Shown piece after piece: positions 8,484 to 18,189 of a DNA stretch of 64,000 nucleotides. This DNA is from Mesorhizobium sp. GTDB lineage: Bacteria > Pseudomonadota > Alphaproteobacteria > Rhizobiales > Rhizobiaceae. Positions within the stretch are counted from its first letter, which is position 1; the number at the start of each line of letters is the position of its first letter. The DNA is taken from contig NZ_JAMLIG010000001.1 in the NCBI RefSeq assembly GCF_023954305.1, positions 2,356,001 to 2,420,000 on the forward strand. The letters are read 5' to 3'. The notes beneath the pieces are model-generated. The model made no database searches and was not told the origin of the DNA. It saw only the letters and a program-made list of their open reading frames with translations. The translations under genes were made by a program, and so were the position numbers.

Positions 8484-8840
8484 TCACCCCTTGATCCGCT
8501 CAGCCAGCGCTTCCATCCGCTCGGCGAGACCCGACAGGGCGCCGGTGAGCGCCGCGTCGTTCTTGTCGGCCTTGATCAGCGCGTCGTCGCGGGTCTTGCG
8601 CAGCGTCTCGATCTCGGTCTCCAAGCCTTTCACGCGGCGCTGCAGCTCCGAGAACTCGTCCATGACCATGATGCCGGCCATCACGGTCAGCCGGTGGTCG
8701 CCGATCTCGCCGAACGAGCCTTTCAGATGGCCGACATAGCGGTCGAAGCGGTTGGCGAGGTCGATCAGGTGCTCTTCCTGGCCCTCGTCGCAGGCCATCC
8801 TGTACTGCTTGCCGTCGATGGTTACGGTGACTTGTGCCAT
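8484..8840 (-). CDS. zapA: cell division protein ZapA
   Basis: The 118-residue product begins MAQVTVTIDGKQYRMACDEG and continues with LIDLANRFDRYVGHLKGSFG, the ZapA globular head, then a C-terminal coiled coil (about residues 65-118, heptads rich in Leu, Glu, Arg). ZapA binds FtsZ filaments and bundles them at midcell. The start at 8840 gives the normal family length. It lies four bases after the DUF4164 gene on the same strand, the usual order in Rhizobiales. Confidence 0.9.
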   Translation of the reverse strand: MAQVTVTIDGKQYRMACDEGQEEHLIDLANRFDRYVGHLKGSFGEIGDHRLTVMAGIMVMDEFSELQRRVKGLETEIETLRKTRDDALIKADKNDAALTGALSGLAERMEALAERIKG

Positions 8841-8844
8841 GGCC

Positions 8845-9117
8845 TCACCTGTCCAGCACGGCGCGGATCGTCTCCATCGCCGTGACGAGGCGGCGCGAAA
8901 CTTCCTTGTTGGCGCCCTCCAGCCGCTCGGCGCGCGCTTCCGATGCGTCGAGTTCCTGCGCAAGCTTGGCGCGGTCGGCGTTCATGCGCTGCACTTCGGC
9001 CTCGGCCTCGGCATAGTCCTGATCGCGCTCGAGCCGCGCCACGACCGCATCTTCGAGCGCCGTGATCGCCTTGCCGAGCCGGTTGATGACTTCCTTCAGC
9101 GTGACATCGCCGGTCAT
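8845..9117 (-). CDS. DUF4164 coiled-coil protein
   Basis: A 90-residue almost entirely helical protein (heptad-like Leu/Ala/Glu/Arg, ending SRRLVTAMETIRAVLDR) of the DUF4164 family, regularly found upstream of zapA in Rhizobiales. I chose the ATG at 9117, which has a GGAACG upstream; an in-frame GTG at 9132 would add five residues. A role in division with ZapA is suggested by position only. A good promoter lies upstream at 9154-9181. Confidence 0.8.
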   Translation of the reverse strand: MTGDVTLKEVINRLGKAITALEDAVVARLERDQDYAEAEAEVQRMNADRAKLAQELDASEARAERLEGANKEVSRRLVTAMETIRAVLDR

Positions 9118-9153
9118 TGTTGAGCGTTCCACCCGTCCCGACGCGCGAATCGC

Positions 9154-9181
9154 GCATTATTCGAACGAATTATCCTGTCAA
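9154..9181 (-). promoter_or_regulatory. candidate sigma-70 promoter of DUF4164-zapA
   Basis: On the minus strand a consensus -35 TTGACA (9181-9176) is followed after 16 bases by TAATGC (9159-9154), about 37 bases ahead of the DUF4164 start. The spacer contains the small palindrome ATTCG-TT-CGAAT, a possible operator half-pair. Confidence 0.55.
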
Positions 9182-9253
9182 GCTTAGGCGTCGGGCGAAG
9201 CGGGCGTCAACAAAGCGCGCCGGCTTTCCCCTGCAAACCGAACGCTCCGCGCG

Positions 9254-9281
9254 TTGACAGGTGTCGGGCACCTGCTATGTG
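9254..9281 (+). promoter_or_regulatory. candidate tkt promoter with inverted repeat in the spacer
   Basis: TTGACA (9254-9259) and TATGTG (9276-9281) are 16 bases apart. A perfect inverted repeat CAGGTG-N5-CACCTG (9258-9274) fills the spacer, the position of a typical repressor operator. The promoter lies about 75 bases ahead of the tkt start. Confidence 0.5.
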
Positions 9282-9353
9282 TCCCTCGCATTTTTCCGGG
9301 GGGATGCGAGCGATGCGCGTCCACTCCTCGCCTCCAAGGGCTCGAGGTACAAG

Positions 9354-11348
9354 ATGACGTCACGTGAAAAGCATGACCGGATGGCGAATGCGATCCGCTT
9401 CCTGTCGATGGACGCGGTCGAGAAGGCCAATTCCGGCCATCCCGGCCTGCCGATGGGAGCGGCCGACATCGCCACCGTGCTGTTCACCAAATACCTGACC
9501 TTCGACCCCGCCAATCCGCACTGGCCCGACCGCGACCGCTTCGTGCTGTCGGCCGGCCACGGCTCGATGCTGCTCTATTCGCTGCTCTACCTGACGGGCT
9601 ACGAGGACATCACCCTCGACGAGATCAGGAACTTCCGCCAGCTCGGCTCGAAGACCGCCGGCCATCCGGAATACGGCTACGCCGCCGGCATCGAGACGAC
9701 CACCGGGCCGCTCGGCCAGGGCCTCGGCAACTCCGTCGGCATGGCACTTGCGGAACGCATCCTCAACGCCTCGTTCGGCGACGATCTCGTCGACCACTGG
9801 ACCTATGTTCTCGCCGGCGACGGCTGCCTGATGGAGGGCATCAGCCAGGAGGCCATCGCGCTCGCCGGCCACCTCAAGCTCGGTAAGCTGGTCGTGTTCT
9901 GGGACGACAACAACATCTCGATCGACGGGCCGGTGTCGCTGTCGGATTCGACCGATCAGCTCAAGCGCTTCGCCGCGTCCGGCTGGCACACCATTTCCTG
10001 CGACGGCCACGACCCGGACGCCATCGCCCAGGCGATCGAGGCGGCGCGCGCCGACGACCGGCCGAGCCTCATCGCCTGCAAGACCACCATCGGCTTCGGC
10101 GCGCCGACCAAGGCCGGAACCAACAAGGCACACGGCTCGCCGCTCGGCAAGGACGAGATCGCCGCGACGCGCAAGGCGCTCGGCTGGAGTTCGGCGCCGT
10201 TCGAGGTGCCCTCAGACATCCTCGACGCCTGGCGGCTGGCGGGGCTGCGCTCCGTCAAGCACCGCAAGGAGTGGGAAAGCCGCCTGGCCAAGGCCGATCC
10301 GGACAAGCGCAGCGAATTCGAGCGGCGCGTGCGCGGCGACCTGCCGGGCGGCTTCGAGCCGGCGATGGCCGCCTACAAGCAGAAGCTCGCAGCCGACAGG
10401 CCCAAGGTCGCTACGCGGAAATCGTCGGAAATGGCGCTGGAGATCGTTAACGGCGCCGTGCCCGAGACGATCGGCGGGTCGGCCGATCTGACCGGCTCCA
10501 ACAACACCAAGACCAGCCAGACCAAGCCGATCACGCCGGCCGACTACTCCGGCCGCTACGTCTATTACGGCATTCGCGAGCACGGCATGGCTGCCGCCAT
10601 GAACGGCATGGCGCTGCATGGCGGGCTGATCCCCTATTCCGGCACCTTCCTCGTCTTCTCCGACTATGCGCGTCCGGCGATGCGGCTCGCCTCGCTGATG
10701 CACCAGCGCGTCGTCTTCGTCATGACGCACGATTCCATCGGGCTCGGCGAGGACGGCCCGACCCACCAGCCGGTCGAGCATCTCGCCGCGCTGCGCGCCA
10801 TCCCCAATCACCTCGTCTTCCGCCCGGCGGATGCGATGGAGGCCGCCGAGTGCTGGGAGATCGCGCTCAATTCGCGCACCGCGCCCTCCACTATCGCGCT
10901 GACCCGGCAGAACCTGCCCGCCGTGCGCACCGAATATTCGGAAGAGAATCTCTGCGCCCGCGGCGCCTACGAGCTCGCGAGGGCGGCGGACGACGCGGTC
11001 GTGACGATCTTTGCCACCGGCTCCGAGGTCGAGATCGCGCTTGCCGCGCGCGACAAGCTGCAGGCGCACGGCCATCCGACCCGCGTCGTCTCGGTGCCCT
11101 GTTTCGAGCTGTTCGAGCAGCAGAGCCGGGACTACCAGGCCGCGATCATCGGCAATTCGAAGGTCAACATCGCCATCGAGGCCGGTATCCGCCAGGGCTG
11201 GGACCGCTTCATCGGCCGCGACGGCGTCTTCATCGGCATGCACGGCTTCGGCGCGAGCGGCCCCTACGAGAAACTCTACGAGCACTTCGGGATCACGGCG
11301 GACGCGGCCGCCGCGGCCGCCGAGAAGCTGCTCCATCCCACGAAGTAA
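9354..11348 (+). CDS. tkt: transketolase
   Basis: The 664-residue product is a full-length transketolase, which moves two-carbon ketol units between sugar phosphates in the pentose phosphate and Calvin-type pathways, using thiamine diphosphate. Visible landmarks are [13 protein letters not shown] near the N-terminus, the ThDP motif [24 protein letters not shown], the central GSADLTGSN and the [12 protein letters not shown] segment of the pyrimidine domain. The start at 9354 (GAGG upstream) gives [18 protein letters not shown], the family N-terminus; an in-frame ATG at 9261 lies between the promoter elements and is rejected. gap follows after 51 bases. Confidence 0.95.
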   Translation: MTSREKHDRMANAIRFLSMDAVEKANSGHPGLPMGAADIATVLFTKYLTFDPANPHWPDRDRFVLSAGHGSMLLYSLLYLTGYEDITLDEIRNFRQLGSKTAGHPEYGYAAGIETTTGPLGQGLGNSVGMALAERILNASFGDDLVDHWTYVLAGDGCLMEGISQEAIALAGHLKLGKLVVFWDDNNISIDGPVSLSDSTDQLKRFAASGWHTISCDGHDPDAIAQAIEAARADDRPSLIACKTTIGFGAPTKAGTNKAHGSPLGKDEIAATRKALGWSSAPFEVPSDILDAWRLAGLRSVKHRKEWESRLAKADPDKRSEFERRVRGDLPGGFEPAMAAYKQKLAADRPKVATRKSSEMALEIVNGAVPETIGGSADLTGSNNTKTSQTKPITPADYSGRYVYYGIREHGMAAAMNGMALHGGLIPYSGTFLVFSDYARPAMRLASLMHQRVVFVMTHDSIGLGEDGPTHQPVEHLAALRAIPNHLVFRPADAMEAAECWEIALNSRTAPSTIALTRQNLPAVRTEYSEENLCARGAYELARAADDAVVTIFATGSEVEIALAARDKLQAHGHPTRVVSVPCFELFEQQSRDYQAAIIGNSKVNIAIEAGIRQGWDRFIGRDGVFIGMHGFGASGPYEKLYEHFGITADAAAAAAEKLLHPTK

Positions 11349-11399
11349 TCCGGCGGACCAACGGGCCCGTCTTTCCTCCCGCACTATCGGAGATCGAAC

Positions 11400-12410
11400 A
11401 TGACCGTCAGGGTAGCAGTCAACGGATTTGGCCGGATCGGCCGCAACATCGTCCGGGCCATCTATGAATCCGGCCGCAAGGACATCGACGTCGTTGCCGT
11501 CAACGACCTCGGCCCGGTCGAGACCAACGCGCACCTGCTGCGCTTCGACAGCGTGCACGGACGCTTCCCGGGCGAGGTCGCCGTCGACGGCGACACGATC
11601 TCGATCGGCACGGACTCGTTCAAGGTTCTCGCGGTCAAGGATCCGACGCAACTGCCGTGGAAGGACCTCGGCATCGACATCGCGCTCGAATGCACCGGCA
11701 TCTTCACCGCCCGCGACAAGGCGGCGATGCATCTGGCCGCCGGCGCCAAGCGCGTCATCGTCTCGGCGCCGTCGGACGGCGCGGACCTGACCGTCGTCTA
11801 CGGCGTCAACCACGACAAGCTGACGAAGGACCACATGGTCATCTCGAACGCGTCGTGCACCACCAACTGCCTGGCGCCGGTCGCCCAGGTTCTGAACGAC
11901 GCGATCGGCATCGAGAAGGGAATGATGACCACCATCCATTCCTACACCGGCGACCAGCCGACGCTCGACACGATGCACAAGGATCTCTACCGCGCCCGTG
12001 CTGCCGCGCTGTCGCAGATCCCGACCTCGACCGGCGCGGCCAAGGCCGTCGGCCTGGTGCTGCCTGAACTCAAGGGCAAACTCGATGGCATCTCGGTGCG
12101 GGTGCCCACTCCCAACGTCTCGCTGGTCGACCTCAAGTTCGTCGCCAAGAAGTCGACTTCGGTGCAGGAGATCAACGACGCGCTGATCGCCGCCTCGAAC
12201 GGCCGCCTGAAGGGCATCCTCGGCGTGACCCGCCACCCCAACGTGTCGATCGACTTCAACCACGATCCGCATTCCTCGACCGTCGCGCTCGACCAGACCA
12301 AGGTCATGGACGGCAACTTCGTCTCGGTCCTGTCCTGGTACGACAACGAATGGGGCTTCTCGAACCGCATGGGCGATACCGCCGTAGCGCTCGGAAAGCT
12401 GATCGGCTGA
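11400..12410 (+). CDS. gap: type I glyceraldehyde-3-phosphate dehydrogenase
   Basis: This 336-residue enzyme converts glyceraldehyde 3-phosphate to 1,3-bisphosphoglycerate. It starts with the Rossmann motif NGFGRIGRN; the catalytic Cys153 lies in [12 protein letters not shown] and His180 in [10 protein letters not shown], followed by [15 protein letters not shown] and the C-terminal [12 protein letters not shown]. Length and motifs are complete. It sits between tkt and the antiporter gene, and a good terminator follows the stop codon, so it probably is the last gene of a tkt-gap transcript. Confidence 0.95.
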   Translation: MTVRVAVNGFGRIGRNIVRAIYESGRKDIDVVAVNDLGPVETNAHLLRFDSVHGRFPGEVAVDGDTISIGTDSFKVLAVKDPTQLPWKDLGIDIALECTGIFTARDKAAMHLAAGAKRVIVSAPSDGADLTVVYGVNHDKLTKDHMVISNASCTTNCLAPVAQVLNDAIGIEKGMMTTIHSYTGDQPTLDTMHKDLYRARAAALSQIPTSTGAAKAVGLVLPELKGKLDGISVRVPTPNVSLVDLKFVAKKSTSVQEINDALIAASNGRLKGILGVTRHPNVSIDFNHDPHSSTVALDQTKVMDGNFVSVLSWYDNEWGFSNRMGDTAVALGKLIG

Positions 12411-12429
12411 ACATCCGCACACCGCTTTC

Positions 12430-12455
12430 AAATGCCCGGCTCCGGCCGGGCATTT
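12430..12455 (+). terminator. rho-independent terminator after gap
   Basis: A perfect 11-bp stem (AAATGCCCGGC at 12430-12440, complement at 12445-12455) with a TCCG loop ends in TTTCTCGTTT. It lies 20 bases past the gap stop codon. Confidence 0.85.
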
Positions 12456-12572
12456 CTCGTTTCGGATCGCGTCCGGAGAAATGTGCTCCCGACGCATGCA
12501 TTTGATTGCACAGCGCCTTCCTATCGCCGCACTATACCCCGACGAGGACTCCGTAGTGGCTTCGGGGGGCCG

Positions 12573-14423
12573 ATGTTCGACAGTATCTATCTCGTCACAT
12601 TTGTCGGAACCGCGATGGTGCTCGCGGCCGCGTTCTCGAGCCTGATCGCTTTCCGCTTCGGCGCTCCGCTGCTGCTGGTCTTCCTCGCGATCGGCCTGCT
12701 CGCCGGGCAGGACGGACTGGGCATCGCCTTCGACAATGCAGCGGGCGCCTATTTCGTCGGATCGGTGGCGCTCGCCGTGATCCTGTTCGATTCCGGGTTC
12801 GGAACGAATATGGCCGCCTTCCGGCAGGCTTCGGCGCCGGCGCTGTCGCTGGCGACGGCCGGAGTCATCCTCACTGCGTGCCTGCTCGGCGGGTTCACCT
12901 TCCTGCTTACGGATTTCGATTGGCTGGAGTCCCTGCTGCTCGGATCGATCGTGGCCTCGACCGACGCCGCGGCGGTGTTCTTCCTGCTGCGTGCCGGCAA
13001 CCTCAATATCCGCGAGCGCGTACGCAATACGCTCGAGATCGAATCGGGGTCCAACGACCCGATCGCGATCTTCCTCACCCTCGCCTTCGTCCAGATGATC
13101 GACGCCGGCGCGGCGCTGGAGGCCGGCGAACTGGCGCTTGGCGTGGCGCTGGGGTTCCTGCGCGAGATGGGCATCGGCGTCTTCGCCGGCCTCATCGGCG
13201 GCCGCCTGATCGTCATGCTGGTCGACCGGTTGAAGCTCGACCCCGGCCTCTTGCCGATCTTCGTCATCACGATCGCGCTGGTGCTGTTCGGGGCAACCGG
13301 CATGTCGAGCGGTTCGGGGTTCATCGCGGTCTATGTCGCGGGCCTCGTCGCCGGCAATTCGGGCATGCGTTCGGCCGCCACGCTGAAGCGGTTCCAGGAC
13401 GGCATCTCGTGGTTGGCTCAGATCATCATGTTCCTCGTGCTTGGCCTCTTTGCGACACCGTCGCAGTTCCTTTCCATCCTGCCGGTCGCGGTGGCGCTTT
13501 CGCTGATCCTGGTCTTCATCGCGCGTCCCGTCGCCGTGTCGATATGCCTGCTGCCGTTCCGCTTCGCCCGCGCCGAGACGGCCTTCATCTCCTGGGTCGG
13601 GTTGCGCGGCGCGGTGTCGATCCTGCTCGCGCTCGTTCCGATCATCGGCGGCATCGAGAACGGGCGCACGATTTTCAACATCGTCTTCATTCTCGTGCTG
13701 GTTTCTCTGCTGGTGCAGGGCTGGACGATTTCGCCGGTGGCGCGGCGGCTCGGCCTCGTTATCCCGCCGCGCAGCGGTCCGCTCGACAAGGTCGAACTGG
13801 AACTGCCCGGTTCGGCGCATCACGAACTGCTGGCGTATCGCGTTGCGCCCGGCAGCCCGGTGGCGCGGGGGGAGCGGATTCCGCGCTGGGCGCGGCCTTC
13901 CCTGGTCATTCGCGACGGACGCTCGCTCAAGCCGCAGGATGCGGGGCGCCTGCTTTCGGACGACCTGGTCTACATCTTCGTATCCGACCGATACCCGCGC
14001 CTGCTGGACCGGCTGTTCGCCAGCAAGGTTTCGCTCGCCGCCGACGACGAAGAGTTTTTCGGGGCGTTCACCGTCGATCCGGACCATCTGGCAAGCGAGA
14101 TCAGGGCGGCCTACGGCGCGGAACTGCGCGAGGGCGAAGCCGACCTCACCATCGCGCAGTTGATGCTGGCGCGGCTCGGCGGCCACGCCGAATATGCCGA
14201 CCGCGTCTCGCTCGGCCCGATCGAGCTGATCGTGCGCGACACCGACGACAAGGGTCAGATCGATTCCGTCGGCCTCTCGCTGGAGCCACAGGAGCTGGCA
14301 CCGTCGATGCCGCTGCTGCTCACGGCTGGTGAGATCCGCGATCGGCTCGCGCGCATGCTGCGGCGAATTCGCACGAAGCCCGCCGAAACGCCCGACAAAC
14401 CGCGTCCACCCGGCTTGGGCTGA
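12573..14423 (+). CDS. potassium/proton antiporter (CvrA/NhaP2 family)
   Basis: The 616-residue product has about 12 hydrophobic helices in the first 390 residues of a CPA1-type exchanger, with the signature IVASTDAAAVFFLLR and ESGSNDPIAIFLTLAFV (carrying the Asp residues for cation/proton exchange) and WVGLRGAVSILLALVP. A cytoplasmic TrkA-C-like domain (about 405-490) and a CorC/HlyC-type C-terminal domain follow, as in CvrA/NhaP2. It expels K+ in exchange for protons. The start at 12573 has a GGGGGG stretch upstream; an in-frame ATG at 12432 lies inside the terminator. It interrupts the otherwise glycolytic series gap-pgk. Confidence 0.9.
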   Translation: MFDSIYLVTFVGTAMVLAAAFSSLIAFRFGAPLLLVFLAIGLLAGQDGLGIAFDNAAGAYFVGSVALAVILFDSGFGTNMAAFRQASAPALSLATAGVILTACLLGGFTFLLTDFDWLESLLLGSIVASTDAAAVFFLLRAGNLNIRERVRNTLEIESGSNDPIAIFLTLAFVQMIDAGAALEAGELALGVALGFLREMGIGVFAGLIGGRLIVMLVDRLKLDPGLLPIFVITIALVLFGATGMSSGSGFIAVYVAGLVAGNSGMRSAATLKRFQDGISWLAQIIMFLVLGLFATPSQFLSILPVAVALSLILVFIARPVAVSICLLPFRFARAETAFISWVGLRGAVSILLALVPIIGGIENGRTIFNIVFILVLVSLLVQGWTISPVARRLGLVIPPRSGPLDKVELELPGSAHHELLAYRVAPGSPVARGERIPRWARPSLVIRDGRSLKPQDAGRLLSDDLVYIFVSDRYPRLLDRLFASKVSLAADDEEFFGAFTVDPDHLASEIRAAYGAELREGEADLTIAQLMLARLGGHAEYADRVSLGPIELIVRDTDDKGQIDSVGLSLEPQELAPSMPLLLTAGEIRDRLARMLRRIRTKPAETPDKPRPPGLG

Positions 14424-14511
14424 GCTCCGGCATCTTGCGCTCGGATAGGCTGGCTGTATGGTCCGGCGCGATTTGGCCGGCGAAGGGCGCCGGCGGGCAA
14501 AGGAGGGCGGC

Positions 14512-15708
14512 ATGGCCGATTTCAAGACTCTCGACGACGTCGGCGCTGTGAAGGGCAAGCGGGTCTTGGTGCGGGTCGACCTCAACGTACCGGTGCAGGA
14601 CGGCGAAGTCAGCGATGCCACCCGCATCGAGCGCGTCGCGCCGACCATTCTCGAGCTTTCCGACAAGGGCGCCAAGGTCGTGCTGCTCGCGCATTTCGGC
14701 CGGCCGAAAGGCGCGCCCGATCCGGCGCAGTCGCTGGAGCCGATCGCACGCGCCACGGCCTCGATCCTTGGGCGCGCCGTCGCCTTCGCTGGTGATTGCA
14801 TCGGGCCCGCGGCTGCCGGTGCTGTCGCAGCTCTTCCCGATGGCGGCATCCTGCTCCTGGAAAACACCCGGTTCCACAAGGGCGAGGAGAAGAACGACCC
14901 GGACTTCGCCAAGGCGCTCGCCGCCAATGGCGATCTCTATGTCAACGACGCCTTCTCGGCCGCGCACCGGGCGCATGCGTCGACCGAGGGCATCGCCAGG
15001 CTTCTGCCTGCCTATGCCGGACGCACCATGGAAGAGGAACTGTCGGCGCTGGAGAAGGGGCTCGGCAAGCCGGTGCGCCCCGTGGTCGCCATCGTCGGCG
15101 GCGCCAAGGTCTCGACCAAGATCGACCTGCTTATGAACCTCGTCAGCAAGGTCGACGCGCTGGTGATCGGCGGCGGCATGGCCAATACCTTTCTCGCCGC
15201 GCGCGGCACCGACGTCGGCAAATCCCTGTGCGAGCACGACCTGGCGGCGACCGCCAAGCAGATCATGATCGAGGCGGCCACCGCCGGCTGCGCCATCGTG
15301 CTGCCGGTCGACGGGGTGGTGGCGCGCGAGTTCAAGGCGGGTGCGGCCAACGAGGTGGTGGACGTTGGCGCCGTGCCTGCCGACGCGATGATCCTCGACG
15401 TCGGGCCGAGGACCGTCAAGACGGTGACCGACTGGATCGACCGCGCCGCGACGCTGGTCTGGAACGGTCCGCTCGGCGCCTTCGAGATCGAGCCCTTCGA
15501 CGCCGCGACCGTCGCGGCGGCGAAGCACGCGGCGGCCCGCACGAAGGCCGGCAAGCTGGTCTCCGTCGCAGGCGGCGGCGACACGGTCGCGGCGCTCAAC
15601 CATGCCGGCGCGGGGGACGACTTTACCTACATCTCCACCGCCGGTGGCGCCTTCCTCGAATGGATGGAAGGCAAGGCGCTGCCGGGCGTCGAAGCGCTGA
15701 AGTCGTAG
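14512..15708 (+). CDS. pgk: phosphoglycerate kinase
   Basis: The 398-residue enzyme makes ATP from 1,3-bisphosphoglycerate. Motifs are [63 protein letters not shown] and the nucleotide-binding GGGDTVAAL near the end. The start at 14512 has AAGGAGGG eight bases upstream and gives [10 protein letters not shown], the usual N-terminus; a GTG or ATG further upstream would add a basic, non-conserved tail. It is separated from the aldolase gene by 129 bases containing a palindrome. Confidence 0.95.
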   Translation: MADFKTLDDVGAVKGKRVLVRVDLNVPVQDGEVSDATRIERVAPTILELSDKGAKVVLLAHFGRPKGAPDPAQSLEPIARATASILGRAVAFAGDCIGPAAAGAVAALPDGGILLLENTRFHKGEEKNDPDFAKALAANGDLYVNDAFSAAHRAHASTEGIARLLPAYAGRTMEEELSALEKGLGKPVRPVVAIVGGAKVSTKIDLLMNLVSKVDALVIGGGMANTFLAARGTDVGKSLCEHDLAATAKQIMIEAATAGCAIVLPVDGVVAREFKAGAANEVVDVGAVPADAMILDVGPRTVKTVTDWIDRAATLVWNGPLGAFEIEPFDAATVAAAKHAAARTKAGKLVSVAGGGDTVAALNHAGAGDDFTYISTAGGAFLEWMEGKALPGVEALKS

Positions 15709-15740
15709 GTCCGCCACAGATCGTCACGGGGCCGGCCCTT

Positions 15741-15752
15741 TCAATCGATTGA
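15741..15752. promoter_or_regulatory. 12-bp palindrome with AATCGATT core, LacI-family-like operator
   Basis: TCAATCGATTGA is a perfect palindrome with the central CG that LacI-family regulators prefer, flanked by GCCGG-type half repeats. It lies between pgk and the aldolase gene, about 86 bases before the aldolase start. A related palindrome (TAAATCGATTTA) lies at 32574-32585. The binding protein is not in the window. Confidence 0.4.
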
Positions 15753-15837
15753 GCCGGTCGCGCGCCATTCCGTCTCGTCTTGAGTTCTGCTAAGCGCGCG
15801 CAAACTCACGGAAATCGGTCGAATGACGGAGACAGGA

Positions 15838-16728
15838 ATGAACAAGGAAATGGCCGCGCAGGCCGCGAACAAGGACGGTTTCATCGCAGCGCTCGACCAG
15901 TCGGGGGGCTCGACGCCGAAGGCGCTCAGGCTCTACGGCATCGCCGAAGGCTCTTGGTCGAACGACGCGGAAATGTTCGACCTCATCCATCAGATGCGCG
16001 CGCGGATCATCAAGTCGCCTGCCTTCACCGGCGACAAGGTGATGGGTGCGATCCTGTTCGAGCAGACCATGGACCGCGACATCGACGGCACGCCGACCGC
16101 GCAGTATCTCTGGGAGAAGCGCGGCGTGGTGCCTTTCCTGAAGATCGACAAGGGTCTCGCCCCAGCGGCCGACGGCGTCCAGCTGATGAAGCCGATGCCG
16201 GACCTCGATGCCCTCCTGAAGCGCGCCGTCGCCAAGGGGATTTTCGGGACGAAGGAGCGTTCGGTGATCGACGCGGCGAACCCGAAGGGCATCGCGGCCA
16301 TCGTCGCCCAGCAGTTCGAGGTCGCCGGGCAGGTGCTGGCGCATGGCCTGATCCCGATCGTCGAGCCGGAAGTCACGATCTCGATTCCCGACAAGGCTGC
16401 GGCCGAGGAGTTGCTGCTGGCGGAGCTGCTCAAGCATCTCGACCGATTGCCGGCCGACCAGCAGGTCATGCTGAAGTTGACGCTGCCGACGAAGGCGAAC
16501 CTCTACAAGCCGCTGGTCGACCATCCGAAGGTCATGCGCGTGGTGGCGCTGTCCGGCGGCTATTCGCGCGACGAGGCAAATGCGAAGCTGATGCAGAACG
16601 ACGGCGTCATCGCGTCCTTCTCGCGGGCCCTGACCGAGGGTCTGTCGGCGAAGCAGAGCGATGCCGAGTTCAATGCCGTGCTGGCTTCGGCGATCGACAG
16701 CATTTTCGAGGCGTCGCGGGCGCGCTGA
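15838..16728 (+). CDS. fda: class I fructose-bisphosphate aldolase
   Basis: The 296-residue protein is a metal-independent, Schiff-base aldolase that cleaves fructose 1,6-bisphosphate. It shows the ALDQSGGSTPKAL loop, the LKIDKGL segment near residue 101-107, IVEPEV and the probable Schiff-base lysine Lys213 in MLKLTLPTKAN, then SGGYSRDEAN as phosphate loop. The ATG at 15838 has a GGAG six bases upstream; an ATG at 15823 would add five residues. It completes the tkt-gap-pgk-aldolase set and is followed by two hairpins. Confidence 0.93.
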   Translation: MNKEMAAQAANKDGFIAALDQSGGSTPKALRLYGIAEGSWSNDAEMFDLIHQMRARIIKSPAFTGDKVMGAILFEQTMDRDIDGTPTAQYLWEKRGVVPFLKIDKGLAPAADGVQLMKPMPDLDALLKRAVAKGIFGTKERSVIDAANPKGIAAIVAQQFEVAGQVLAHGLIPIVEPEVTISIPDKAAAEELLLAELLKHLDRLPADQQVMLKLTLPTKANLYKPLVDHPKVMRVVALSGGYSRDEANAKLMQNDGVIASFSRALTEGLSAKQSDAEFNAVLASAIDSIFEASRAR

Positions 16729-16801
16729 GGGCCGGCGTGAGGCCAAAGGCCTCGGCGAGACCGATCTGATTTTCCCGTCGCCTTGTGTCGGGGAACAATG
16801 C

Positions 16802-16825
16802 TAAGGGGGCCGCGCGGCCCCCTTA
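16802..16825. terminator. perfect 24-bp palindrome, likely terminator of the aldolase gene
   Basis: TAAGGGGGCCGC followed immediately by its complement forms a perfect palindrome with no T-tract beyond. A second hairpin (GAGGCC-AAA-GGCCTC, 16739-16753) lies just after the aldolase stop. Together they separate the glycolytic genes from the hydroxyproline genes. Confidence 0.5.
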
Positions 16826-16846
16826 CTGCTACATAGATCCTCGCCC

Positions 16847-18106
16847 ATGCCCACCGCCCAGACTGCCGACCTTGACGCCGACATCGTCGTGATCGGCGCC
16901 GGCATCGTCGGCATCTGCGCGGCGACGTTCCTCGCCGAAGCCGGCAAGCGGGTGCTCGTCGTCGACCGCACCGGCATCTGCGAGGAGACGAGTTCGGGCA
17001 ATGCCAGCGCCTTCGCCTTCTCGGACGTTCTGCCGCTCGCCCACAAGGGCATGATGAAGAACCTGCCGAAGTGGCTCGCCGACCCGCTCGGGCCGCTGGC
17101 GATCCGCCCGTCCTATATGCCGCAACTGCTACCCTGGCTCTACCGGTTCTGGCGGGCCGGACGCACCGGATACGAGGCGGCGCTGTCGGCGCAGGCCGGC
17201 CTGATGCGGCTGGCGGAGGCCGACTGGCTGGCACTGCTCGACCGCTCCGGCACGCGGCCGATGCTGCGCGAGGACGGGTCGCTCGAACTCTACGAGAGCG
17301 AGGCCGAGTTTCGCGCCGCTCTGCCGGGCTGGGCCGCCCGCGAGAGGCACGGCATCGGCTTCCGCCATGTCGAGGGCGACGAAATCGCCTCGCTCCAGCC
17401 GGGTCTGTCGCGGCAGTTCGTCAAGGGAACCTTCGTGCCCGGCTGGAAGACGGCCGACGATCCGATGCTGCTCGGCAAGGCGGTCTGGGCCCATGCGGAG
17501 GCCAAGGGGGCGCGGTTCGTTCATGCTACGGTCAGGGATGTGGCCGGTTCGCCGCAGCACATCGTTCTCGATCTCGCCGATGGACGCAGGATCGCCGCGC
17601 CGAAACTGCTGATCGCCGCCGGCGCCTGGTCGCATCTGTGGGCGCGGCGCTTCGGCGACCGGATTCCGCTCGAGACCGAGCGCGGATACAATACGACGCT
17701 TCCCGCCGACGCCTTCGACGTGAAGCGGCAGCTGATCTTCTCCGGCCACGGCTTCGTCATCACGCCGCTGTCGACCGGCCTGCGCGTTGGGGGGGCGGTC
17801 GAGTTCGGCGGGCTCGAATTGCCGCCCAATTTCGCGCGCTCCAAGGCGATGCTGGAGAAGGCGAAGCGCTTCCTGCCGGGCCTCAAGACCGAAAGCGGAC
17901 GCGAGTGGATGGGCTATCGCCCGTCCATGCCGGATTCGCTTCCCGTCATCGGCCGCGCGCGCCAGTCGCCCAACGTCTTCTACGCTTTCGGCCACGGCCA
18001 TCTCGGAAAGACCCAGGCCGCGGCCACCGGCCGGCTGGTGCGGGACATGGTGCTGGGGCAGCCGCCGGCCGTCGATCTGTCGCCGTTCTCGCCGCAAAGG
18101 TTTTGA
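16847..18106 (+). CDS. FAD-dependent oxidase, D-amino-acid dehydrogenase type
   Basis: The 419-residue product is a DAO/DadA-family flavoprotein: an N-terminal Rossmann motif VVIGAGIVGICAATFLAEAG, the adenine-ribose Asp in VLVVDRTG, a central substrate domain, and the C-terminal FAD segment FYAFGHGHLGKTQAAATGRLV. It is followed by 4-hydroxyproline 2-epimerase, so the most likely substrate is cis-4-hydroxy-D-proline, oxidised to the pyrroline carboxylate, although other D-amino acids are possible. No signal peptide or membrane helix is evident. The start is preceded only weakly by a ribosome site. Confidence 0.85.
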   Translation: MPTAQTADLDADIVVIGAGIVGICAATFLAEAGKRVLVVDRTGICEETSSGNASAFAFSDVLPLAHKGMMKNLPKWLADPLGPLAIRPSYMPQLLPWLYRFWRAGRTGYEAALSAQAGLMRLAEADWLALLDRSGTRPMLREDGSLELYESEAEFRAALPGWAARERHGIGFRHVEGDEIASLQPGLSRQFVKGTFVPGWKTADDPMLLGKAVWAHAEAKGARFVHATVRDVAGSPQHIVLDLADGRRIAAPKLLIAAGAWSHLWARRFGDRIPLETERGYNTTLPADAFDVKRQLIFSGHGFVITPLSTGLRVGGAVEFGGLELPPNFARSKAMLEKAKRFLPGLKTESGREWMGYRPSMPDSLPVIGRARQSPNVFYAFGHGHLGKTQAAATGRLVRDMVLGQPPAVDLSPFSPQRF

Positions 18107-18189
18107 GGACGACATGCGATGATCTACCTCGACGCTCCGGCACCCCCACCGGCCCTCCGCGCCGCCCACCCCGTCACAGGAGCCGCATG

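Noticed and set aside
10212..14927. A 1571-codon open frame on the minus strand across tkt, gap and the antiporter
   Set aside because: It is a shadow of GC3-biased real genes on the plus strand; its protein is low-complexity Arg/His/Asp-rich and it crosses three good genes and a terminator.
17071..18186. Upstream extension of the hydroxyproline epimerase frame
   Set aside because: It overlaps the oxidase gene out of frame; the epimerase has a good start with ribosome site at 18190.
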